Source: Paraburkholderia sp. BL9I2N2
Lineage (GTDB): Bacteria > Pseudomonadota > Gammaproteobacteria > Burkholderiales > Burkholderiaceae
DNA: 64,000 nt
Assembly (NCBI RefSeq): GCF_004339745.1
Contig: NZ_SMGP01000001.1
Span: 124,001 to 188,000, forward strand
Direction: 5' to 3'
The position numbers were made by a program, and so were the translations under genes. The notes under the pieces were generated by a model. It saw only the letters and a list, made by a program, of their open reading frames with translations, searched no databases and was not told where the DNA came from. Position 1 is the stretch's first letter. Every line of letters begins with the position of its first letter. Shown piece after piece: positions 1-7,528 of this stretch.

Positions 1-1
1 C

Positions 2-3000
2 GGCACGACCCTCGATCTGAACGGCGGCAACCTGACCATCTCGGGCAATACGACGGGTGGCGCGGGTAATGCCATCACTCTGTACGGTAACCAGTTGAAC
101 GTCGGCGGCGCCACGATCACGGGCGCGGCCAATACGGGCGCAGGCGTAGCCTTCGTTAGTAAGTTCACGGAGATCGGCAACGGCCCGGTGACCGTGTCGG
201 GCACGTCCAATACCGGCGATGGCGTTCAGTTCTGGTCCGGCAACATGTCGATGAGCCAGGGTTCGACGCTCAACGTCAGCGGCCAATCAGCCGGTGGAAG
301 TGGACACGGGGTTCTCCAGAATGGGGGCACGACGATCGATCTGCATGGCGGCAACCTCACGATCACGGGCAACACCACGGGCGGGTCAGGCAATGCGGTC
401 GAGCTCGACGGTAACGTCACGAACGTCGGGACAGGAGCGATTACCGGCGCTGCCAAGGGCGGTGCCGGCGTGACGTTCGGGGGCGGCAATTACACCCAGA
501 CCAGCGGCACGATGACGGTGAACGGCACGTCCCAGGGTGGCACCGGCGTGAACTTCTCGAACAACTTTACGATGTCCGGCGGACAGCTTTCGGTCACGGG
601 TGCTTCCACTTCGAACGCCGGCGTACGGTTGTGGGGCAACTTCAACCAGTCCGGTGGCACGACGACCATCAACGCCTCGTCCAGTACCTATTACGCCATG
701 TCGGAAGCCGGCAACATCGCGTTGTCGGGCAACGCCCTATTCAACGCGACCGCCGCATCGTCGGGCCGTGCGTGGTACCAGTGGCAGGGCGCCACCACGC
801 TGAGTGTTTCCGGCAACGCGGTGGCCAATGTGGACACGACCGGCATCGCCCTGTGGGGCACCGACACCGTCAGCGACTATGGTCAGCTGAACATCAAGAG
901 CACCCAGGCAAACACCAACGCCATCAGTGTGGCCAACGTCCTCAACATCTCCGGGCACGGCGCTGTCTCGCTCATCGGTAACAGCGACGGTGCCTCTGGC
1001 GTAATGGTGCAAGGCGCCGTCAATCTCGCGGATGAGGGCAGCCTCAACGTGCGGGGTACGTCGAACATCGGCGACGCCGTCGATGTATACGGCACGGTCA
1101 ATGTCGCAGGGAATGCCTCCAGTGTCCTCAGCGGTACATCGAACAGCGGTGCCGGCGTGATCGTCGAAGGTGCCATCAACACGTCCACCACCGGCACGAC
1201 CGACATTAATGGCACGTCCATCAGCGGCGCCGGCACTTCGATCCTCGGCAATGTGACCACCACCGACCAAGGCACCACGACCATTAACGGCCAGTCGACC
1301 AACGGTGCTGGCGTCCAGGTCGCTGAGGGCGCGGTGATCAGCACCAACGGCTCGGGTTCGACCGAGATCAACGGTGCCTCCACCAACGGTTCGGGCGTGG
1401 TGGACAACGGCTCGATCAACACGTCGGGCAACGGCACGACCGATATCAGCGGCAACTCGACCAACGGGTCGGGTGTGATCGTCGATCCGAACGGTTCGGT
1501 CAACACGATGGACAATGGCACGACGAACATCTCGGGCAATTCGACCAATGGTAACGGCACGGACATCAACGGCTCGGTGAACACCAGCGGTAACGGCACG
1601 ACCGATATCAGCGGTAACTCGACCAATGGCACGGGCGTGGTCGTCGACCCGAACGGTTCGATCAACACGACGGACATTGGCACGACGAACATCTCGGGCA
1701 ATTCGACCAACGGTGACGGCACGGACATCAACGGCTCGGTGAACACCAGCGGTAACGGCACGACCGATATCAGCGGCAACTCGACCAACGGGTCGGGCGT
1801 GATCGTCGATCCGAACGGTTCGGTCAACACGACGGACAATGGCACGACGAACATCTCGGGCAATTCGACCAACGGTAACGGCACGGACATCAACGGCTCG
1901 GTGAACACGTCGGGTAACGGCACGACCGATATCTCCGGCAACTCGACCAACGGTTCGGGTGTGATCGTCGATCCGAATGGTTCGATCAACACCACCGATA
2001 ACGGCACGACGAACATCTCCGGTGATTCGACCAACGGTTCGGGCGTGGTGGACAACGGCTCGATCAACACGTCGGGTAACGGCACGACCGATATCAGCGG
2101 CAACTCGACCAACGGATCGGGCGTGATCGTCGATCCGAACGGTTCGATCAACACGACGGACAATGGCACGACGAACATCTCGGGCAATTCGACCAACGGT
2201 AACGGCACGGACATCAACGGCTCGGTGAACACGTCGGGTAACGGCACGACCGATATCTCCGGCAACTCGACCAACGGTTCGGGTGTGATCGTCGATCCGA
2301 ATGGTTCGATCAACACCACCGATAACGGCACGACCAACATCTCGGGCAATTCGACCAACGGTGACGGCACGGACATCAACGGCTCGGTGAACACGAGCGG
2401 GAATGGTTCGACCAACATCTCCGGTGATTCGACCAACGGTTCGGGTGTGGTGGACAACGGCTCGATCAACACGAGCGGTAATGGTTCGACCAACATCGAC
2501 GGTAACTCGACCAACGGCTCGGGCGTGATCGTCGATCCGAACGGTTCGATCAACACCACCGATAACGGCACGACCAACATCTCGGGCAATTCGACCAACG
2601 GTGACGGCACGGACATCAACGGCTCGATCAACACGTCGGGTAACGGCACGACCGATATCAGCGGCAACTCGACCAACGGCTCGGGTGTGATCGTTGATCC
2701 GAATGGTTCGATCAACACCACCGATAACGGCACGACGAACATCTCCGGTGATTCGACCAACGGTTCGGGCGTGGTGGACAACGGCTCGATCAACACGTCG
2801 GGTAACGGCACGACCGATATCAGCGGCAACTCGACCAACGGCTCGGGTGTGATCGTTGATCCGAATGGTTCGATCAACACCACCGATAACGGCACGACGA
2901 ACATCTCCGGTGATTCGACCAACGGTTCGGGCGTGGTGGACAACGGCTCGATCAACACGTCGGGTAACGGCACGACCGATATCAGCGGTAACTCGACCAA

Positions 3001-3103
3001 TGGCTCGGGTGTGATCGTTGATCCGAATGGTTCGATCAACACCACCGATAACGGCACGACGAACATTGAGGTCGGTCGAGACGCGTGGACGCCAACGGGT
3101 TAA
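2..3103 (+). CDS. Two-partner-secretion exoprotein (HMW1A/FhaB-like adhesin), middle part; 5' end outside window, 3' end cut by IS
   Basis: The frame is open from base 2, so the start codon and the N-terminal secretion (TPS) domain lie upstream of the window. The visible part is almost entirely Gly/Asn/Thr/Ser with short beta-rung repeats, as in right-handed beta-helix exoproteins. Residues encoded before about 1380 are degenerate rungs; after that a regular 54-residue repeat begins. Nearly every Asn in the repeats lies in an N-X-S/T sequon. Downstream come a TpsB transporter and an HMW1C-type glycosyltransferase, which supports a secreted, N-glycosylated surface adhesin. The reading frame runs into an IS element at 3067 and stops at 3101-3103 after 12 IS-encoded codons. 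A truncated product could still be exported, because TPS substrates are recognised at the N-terminus. The family assignment is inferred from context and composition, because the diagnostic TPS domain is not visible. Confidence 0.8.
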   Translation, partial: GTTLDLNGGNLTISGNTTGGAGNAITLYGNQLNVGGATITGAANTGAGVAFVSKFTEIGNGPVTVSGTSNTGDGVQFWSGNMSMSQGSTLNVSGQSAGGSGHGVLQNGGTTIDLHGGNLTITGNTTGGSGNAVELDGNVTNVGTGAITGAAKGGAGVTFGGGNYTQTSGTMTVNGTSQGGTGVNFSNNFTMSGGQLSVTGASTSNAGVRLWGNFNQSGGTTTINASSSTYYAMSEAGNIALSGNALFNATAASSGRAWYQWQGATTLSVSGNAVANVDTTGIALWGTDTVSDYGQLNIKSTQANTNAISVANVLNISGHGAVSLIGNSDGASGVMVQGAVNLADEGSLNVRGTSNIGDAVDVYGTVNVAGNASSVLSGTSNSGAGVIVEGAINTSTTGTTDINGTSISGAGTSILGNVTTTDQGTTTINGQSTNGAGVQVAEGAVISTNGSGSTEINGASTNGSGVVDNGSINTSGNGTTDISGNSTNGSGVIVDPNGSVNTMDNGTTNISGNSTNGNGTDINGSVNTSGNGTTDISGNSTNGTGVVVDPNGSINTTDIGTTNISGNSTNGDGTDINGSVNTSGNGTTDISGNSTNGSGVIVDPNGSVNTTDNGTTNISGNSTNGNGTDINGSVNTSGNGTTDISGNSTNGSGVIVDPNGSINTTDNGTTNISGDSTNGSGVVDNGSINTSGNGTTDISGNSTNGSGVIVDPNGSINTTDNGTTNISGNSTNGNGTDINGSVNTSGNGTTDISGNSTNGSGVIVDPNGSINTTDNGTTNISGNSTNGDGTDINGSVNTSGNGSTNISGDSTNGSGVVDNGSINTSGNGSTNIDGNSTNGSGVIVDPNGSINTTDNGTTNISGNSTNGDGTDINGSINTSGNGTTDISGNSTNGSGVIVDPNGSINTTDNGTTNISGDSTNGSGVVDNGSINTSGNGTTDISGNSTNGSGVIVDPNGSINTTDNGTTNISGDSTNGSGVVDNGSINTSGNGTTDISGNSTNGSGVIVDPNGSINTTDNGTTNIEVGRDAWTPTG
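1380..3066 (+). repeat. 162-bp (54-aa) tandem repeat array of the adhesin, first block
   Basis: The unit alternates a 28-residue half-repeat (GTTDISGNSTNGSG, then VIVDPNGSINTTDN) with a 26-residue half-repeat of two kinds, carrying either DGTDINGSVNTS or SGVVDNGSINTS. About ten full units lie left of the IS. Third-base differences between copies show the array is not a very recent clonal expansion, but long identical stretches remain, so recombination and copy-number change are plausible. Confidence 0.9.
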
Positions 3104-3975
3104 GCAGCGACCTGATTCAGATAGTATCGCTGCGTGAATGCTACAGGTGACAGGTAATTGAGACGAGCCTGCGTGCGCTGCCGGTTATAAAACATCTCGA
3201 TGTATTCGCTGATGGATCGCTTGGCTTCATCGCGCGTGGCGAAGCGTCGATGATAGACCAGCTCGCTTTTTAGCGTGCCCCAAAACGATTCGATCGGCGC
3301 GTTGTCAAAGCAGTTTCCTCGTCGACTCATCGACGCCTGCATGCGGAACTGGCCGACGAGATCCTGATAGGCGTGAGCGCAGTATTGGGACCCACGGTCC
3401 GTGTGATGGATCAGGCCGGGCGCCGGGCGCTGCGATGCAACCGCACGGAACAGCGCCTGCATTACCAGATGCTTCGTCATGCGCTCGCTCATGGCGTAGC
3501 CGACGAGCTCCCCACTAAACAGATCCTTCAGGCCGGCGAGGTACAGCCAGCCCTCGTCAGTCGCGATATACGTGATGTCGCCGCACCAGGCCTGATTCGG
3601 CGAGGTTGCAGTGAAATCCTGGTTCAGCAGGTTCGGCGCCACCGGTAGGTCGTGCTTCGAATTGGTCGTCGCCTTGAACTTGCGTTTCTGCCTGCAGCGT
3701 AGTCCCAGCTTTTTGCGTAGCCTTTTTATGCGGTGAACACCGAGCCGCACGCCGTGCTCGTCGAGGTGCTTCTGCAAGCGTTCGGGCCCGAAGCTCTCAC
3801 GCGTGCGCTGATGCGCCGCCAGCACTTCGGCCTCCAGTCTCGGCTCCTGCTGTGCCCGCAACGACGGCGAGCGCTTGCGCCACGCGTAATAGCCGCTCAC
3901 GGAAACGCCCAGCAGCCGGCACATCGGCGGCACCGGATAGTCCTGTCGCATCTGTTCAATCACGCCGTACTTCAC
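3100..3975 (-). CDS. IS3-family transposase OrfB (DDE integrase-type catalytic part)
   Basis: The protein has 291 residues. An N-terminal HTH_21-like segment (CRLLGVSVSGYYAWRKR) is followed by the rve integrase core. DDE residues are visible: Asp in WCGDITYI, Asp in HHTDRGSQY, and Glu in PIESFWGTLKSE. As an isolated reading frame it begins with GTG at 3975, but in this family it is normally made as an OrfAB fusion by -1 frameshifting. The start overlaps the orfA stop, which fits that mode. It catalyses strand cleavage and transfer of the element ends. Confidence 0.93.
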   Translation of the reverse strand: MKYGVIEQMRQDYPVPPMCRLLGVSVSGYYAWRKRSPSLRAQQEPRLEAEVLAAHQRTRESFGPERLQKHLDEHGVRLGVHRIKRLRKKLGLRCRQKRKFKATTNSKHDLPVAPNLLNQDFTATSPNQAWCGDITYIATDEGWLYLAGLKDLFSGELVGYAMSERMTKHLVMQALFRAVASQRPAPGLIHHTDRGSQYCAHAYQDLVGQFRMQASMSRRGNCFDNAPIESFWGTLKSELVYHRRFATRDEAKRSISEYIEMFYNRQRTQARLNYLSPVAFTQRYYLNQVAA

Positions 3976-4274
3976 CGCGACTCCCTCGCAAAGTACGTCG
4001 CGAATTTTTTTAATAAATCGCGCTCCATTTTAACTTCCGCCAGCTCCCGCTTGACTCGCCCGAGTTCCGCTTCGATCTCCGTCAGCGGCTTTTGATGCTG
4101 ACCTACACGTTCCAGCTTGCCTGCCTTCGCAGCACGCACCCAGTTTGCCACCGTCTTCATTGATATCGACAGCCGACGCGCAGCCTCCGATACGCCAACG
4201 CCCTCGGTCATTGCAAGCTTCACCGCCTCTTCACGGAATTCCTTCGTGTAGACGGCTTTGGGGATTCGACTCAT
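3972..4274 (-). CDS. IS3-family transposase OrfA (HTH DNA-binding part)
   Basis: The 100-residue protein has a helix-turn-helix (GVSEAARRLSISMKTVANWV) and a C-terminal leucine-zipper-like coiled coil (LTEIEAELGRVKRELAEVKM), as in IS3 OrfA proteins that bind the terminal repeats. I chose ATG 4274 because GGAGG lies 5 bases upstream; an ATG at 4286 is also in frame but lacks a good site. A run of seven A on the coding strand (4011-4005) near the 3' end is a likely -1 slippage site for making the OrfAB transposase. Confidence 0.9.
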   Translation of the reverse strand: MSRIPKAVYTKEFREEAVKLAMTEGVGVSEAARRLSISMKTVANWVRAAKAGKLERVGQHQKPLTEIEAELGRVKRELAEVKMERDLLKKFATYFARESR

Positions 4275-4333
4275 GTATGCCTCCATTCCTCAATTTTACG
4301 GAATGTTGGCGTCCACTTTTTCCGGCGGACCTC

Positions 4334-6130
4334 AATTCGACCAACGGTTCGGGTGTGGTGGACAACGGCTCGATCAACACGTCGGGTAACGGCACGACCG
4401 ATATCAGCGGCAACTCGACCAACGGGTCGGGCGTGATCGTCGATCCGAACGGTTCGATCAACACGACGGACAATGGCACGACCAACATCTCGGGCAATTC
4501 GACCAACGGTGACGGCACGGACATCAACGGCTCGGTGAACACCAGCGGTAACGGTTCGACCGATATCAGCGGCAACTCGACCAACGGGTCGGGCGTGATC
4601 GTCGATCCGAACGGTTCGATCAACACGACGGACAATGGCACGACCAACATCTCGGGCAATTCGACCAACGGTAACGGCACGGACATCAACGGCTCGGTGA
4701 ACACCAGCGGTAACGGTTCGACCGATATCAGCGGCAACTCGACCAACGGGTCGGGCGTGATCGTCGATCCGAACGGTTCGATCAACACCACCGATAACGG
4801 CACGACCAACATCTCGGGCAATTCGACCAACGGTGACGGCACGGACATCAACGGCTCGATCAACACGTCGGGTAACGGCACGACCGATATCAGCGGCAAC
4901 TCGACCAACGGTTCGGGCGTGATCGTCGATCCGAACGGTTCGGTCAACACGACGGACAATGGCACGACGAACATCTCGGGCAATTCGACCAACGGTGATG
5001 GCACGGACATCAACGGCTCGATCAACACGTCGGGTAACGGCACGACCGATATCAGCGGCAACTCGACCAACGGTTCGGGCGTGGTCGTCGACCCGAACGG
5101 TTCGATCAACACGACGGACAATGGCACGACGAACATCTCGGGCAATTCGACCAACGGTGACGGCACGGACATCAACGGCTCGGTGAACACCAGCGGTAAC
5201 GGCACGACCGATATCAGCGGTAACTCGACCAATGGTACGGGTGTGATCGTCGATCCGAACGGTTCGATCAACACCACGGACAACGGCACGACGAACATCT
5301 CGGGCAATTCGACCAACGGTAACGGCACGGACATCAACGGCTCGGTGAACACGTCGGGTAACGGCACGACCGATATCAACGGTAACTCGACCAATGGTAC
5401 GGGTGTGATCGTCGATCCGAATGGTTCGGTCAACACGACGGACAATGGCACGACCAACATCTCCGGTGATTCGACCAACGGTGACGGCACGGACATCAAC
5501 GGCTCGGTGAACACGTCGGGCAACGGCACGACCGATATCAGCGGCAACTCGACCAACGGTTCGGGTGTGATCGTCGATCCGAACGGTTCGATCAACACCA
5601 CGGACAACGGCACGACCAACATCTCCGGTGATTCGACCAACGGTGATGGCACGGACATCAACGGCTCGGTGAACACGTCGGGCAACGGCACGACCGATAT
5701 CAGCGGTAACTCGACCAATGGTACGGGTGTGATCGTCGATCCGAACGGTTCGGTCAACACCACCGGCAATGGCACGACGAACATCTCGGGCGGGTCGATT
5801 AACGGTGACGGCACGGACATCAACGGCTCGGTCAACACATCGGGTAACGGCACGACCGATATCAGCGGCAACTCGACCAACGGTTCGGGTGTGATCGTCG
5901 ATCCGAACGGTTCGATCAACACCACGGACAACGGCACGACGAACATCTCGGGCAATTCGACCAACGGTGATGGCACGGACATCAACGGCTCGGTGAACAC
6001 GTCGGGTAACGGGACGACCGATATCAACGGTAACTCGACCAATGGCACGGGTGTGGTCGTCGATCCGAATGGTTCGATCAACACGACGGACAATGGCACG
6101 ACGAACATCTCGGGTAACTCGACCAATGCC
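4334..6130 (+). repeat. 162-bp (54-aa) tandem repeat array of the adhesin, second block
   Basis: This is the same alternating 28/26-residue unit as in the first block, with about eleven copies. Variation is concentrated at a few positions: GNST or GDST, NGDGTD or NGNGTD, SGVIVD or TGVVVD, and one copy with GGSINGDG. The DGTDINGS version of the 26-residue half predominates here, while the SGVVDNGS version is more common in the first block. Confidence 0.9.
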
Positions 6131-6187
6131 TCCGGTGTGATCGACAACGGCATGATCAACATCGCCGATAACGGTACGACAGTGATC

Positions 6188-6475
6188 ACCAACATCTCGG
6201 GTGGAGGCGACACCAACGGTACGACCAATGGTTCAACCAACATCTCGGGTGGAGGCGACACCAACGGTACGACCAATGGTTCAACCAACATCTCGGGTGG
6301 AGGCGACACCAACGGTACGGCCAATGGTTCAACCAACATCTCGGGTGGAGGCGACACCAACGGTACGACCAATGGCTCAACCAACATCTCGGGTGGAGGC
6401 GACACCAACGGCACCGACAATGGTTCGACTAACATCTCGAATGGCGGCCAGACTGGCGGGACCGACAACGGCTCG
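6188..6475 (+). repeat. 48-bp (16-aa) tandem repeat near the adhesin C-terminus
   Basis: Copies begin at 6188, 6236, 6284, 6332 and 6380, with a degenerate sixth copy at 6428. The encoded unit is TNISGGGDTNGTTNGS. The first four copies differ by only a few bases, so this is a younger and more homogenised array than the 162-bp repeats. Each unit still carries three N-X-S/T sequons (NIS, NGT, NGS). Confidence 0.93.
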
Positions 6476-7100
6476 ACCGGCATCCCGGGCGGCGGCAGCG
6501 ATGTCACCGCAGACAGCAGCGGCCACGGCGATTCGGTCGGTGCGGCTGGCGCAGCAATCGGCGCGGTCGGTGCAGGCGGTCTGGCTGCATTCATCTGGGC
6601 CGAGGTGGATGCGCACTGGTACCTCGATCAGGTGCAGCCGCTGACGGTGGCGGCAGGTGATGCCGCGCTCTGGACCGACGCCGAAGTCGAGCATGTGAAC
6701 GTCGACATGCTGATGCACTATGCCGATGTGCGTTTGCTCACGCACTCGGGGCCGGTGGACCGTCATCTGGTCTTGCGCGATGGCGCCGACGGCGTGAAGC
6801 ATTTCACGTCCGAGGACAAGCAGTCGCAGATGAAGGCGGATCTGTCGGTCAATGCGCAGACGCATGAGTTCTTCTACACGGAGAGCGGCGTTAAGGATGG
6901 CAAGCCGTACGTCATCAACTCGCATGGCTGGTTGAAGCACGGCGTAGATCATGCGTTCCCGGTTCATGCCCCGGCAGCCGGCGTCTGATCCTGCGTCCGC
7001 ACTACTGGCGCCCTGCGCCAGTAGTGCGACCAGCGGGACTGCGGGGTAATCGGTCACCTACAGCACGATCTACTCCCGCGCGTTGATCTAGCTGATTGAA

Positions 7101-7128
7101 AGGCGGTGCTCTACGCACCGCCTTTTTT
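7101..7128 (+). terminator. Rho-independent terminator after the adhesin gene
   Basis: A perfect 9-bp stem AGGCGGTGC/GCACCGCCT with loop TCTAC is followed by a run of seven T. It lies about 110 bp after the adhesin stop and separates its transcript from tpsB, so tpsB probably has its own promoter. Confidence 0.9.
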
Positions 7129-7180
7129 TGTTCGGGCTAAGGATTGGTACTTATTTGAGATTATTCTTAACTGCAAAATC

Positions 7181-7407
7181 TAGGATTAATCCTATGCGAG
7201 AAAATTGAAACGGATTCGAATAACATTAATAAAAATACAAAAATCGTCATTTCAGACAGAATTTTAGGAATTGTCCCATCGCGCTATCGCCGCATAAACG
7301 GCAGTCGCATGCCGTCGATCGGCTTTTCCGGCGGAAACGCAGGGCTGGAAAGACCCAGCCACGTCACCGACTCCTAAAAATCGGGGCGCTTTTTTGGAAT
7401 AGTCCTA
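7181..7407. promoter_or_regulatory. Three similar 14-bp palindromic boxes upstream of tpsB
   Basis: TAGGATTAATCCTA (7181-7194, perfect palindrome), TAGGAATTGTCCCA (7265-7278) and TTGGAATAGTCCTA (7394-7407) share the pattern T(A/T)GGA-N4-TCC(T/C)A. They lie in an AT-rich stretch (7130-7270) unlike the surrounding sequence. Their symmetry recalls inverted half-sites of NarL/FixJ-type regulators such as BvgA or RcsB, but no regulator is identified. The function as operators is inferred. Confidence 0.5.
7281..7395 (+). other. Structured leader-like stretch upstream of tpsB
   Basis: Successive hairpins can be drawn: ACGGCA/TGCCGT (7298-7315), then GGCTGG/CCAGCC with a short A-rich loop around 7343-7360, then a weak CCGA/TCGG pairing that precedes GGGGCGC and six T near 7390. 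This could be a 5' leader with an attenuator, or just promoter-region DNA. I do not recognise a known riboswitch class. The rest of the 540-bp gap 6989-7528 holds the terminator and the palindromic boxes. Confidence 0.3.
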
Positions 7408-7528
7408 TTCGCTTCTGAACATCAAACTTTTACTCTTTCCAGTGTCGGCGGTACGAATCACTGGGATAAAAAACAACCCACAAAGAGCGTGTCGCCACCC
7501 TGTTTTAATCAAAGCAAGGATTGCTTCC

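Larger units (their letters stand above)
3067..4334 (-). mobile_element. IS3-family insertion sequence inside the adhesin repeats
   Basis: This 1268-bp element has imperfect terminal inverted repeats of 30 bp. The left end is 3067-3096 and the right end 4305-4334; 23 of 30 positions match, both ends start TGAGGTC, and the innermost 12 bases GTGGACGCCAAC are identical. It contains orfA and orfB in the usual overlapping arrangement. No 3-4 bp target duplication is visible; only AT is shared by the two flanks. Compared with neighbouring repeats, 7-8 bases are missing at the junction. The element faces against the adhesin gene. Confidence 0.92.
4334..6988 (+). pseudogene. Two-partner-secretion adhesin, 3' part separated by the IS element
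   Basis: This continues the adhesin frame after the IS: about eleven more 54-residue repeats, five to six 16-residue repeats, then a non-repetitive C-terminus of roughly 160 residues. That tail has a small-residue hydrophobic stretch (AAGAAIGAVGAGGLAAFIW) followed by a mixed domain rich in His, Asp and Tyr that I do not recognise. It has no start or ribosome site of its own; the open frame can only be entered through IS sequence. Left and right parts are both in frame 2, so before disruption they formed one gene. The stop at 6986-6988 is followed by a strong terminator about 110 bp later. Confidence 0.8.

Noticed and set aside
883..3066. Long minus-strand open frame (727 codons) rich in Pro/Val/Leu/Glu
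   Set aside because: It is the antisense of the 162-bp repeats; a repeat with a period that is a multiple of three keeps the opposite frame open. It has no ribosome site or family character. The similar minus-strand frame at 4231-6594 has the same cause.
4145..4333. N-terminal 63 codons of the plus-strand frame that leads into the right adhesin half
   Set aside because: They are antisense to orfA and the IS end; there is no ribosome site, so this is not a real start of the adhesin fragment.
1380..6475. CRISPR-like array
   Set aside because: The repeats are coding, in frame and without unique spacers; no cas genes are present.
7442..7528. GTG start 29 codons upstream for tpsB
   Set aside because: The signal peptide and AAGGA site place the start at ATG 7529; the extra residues would bury the signal peptide.
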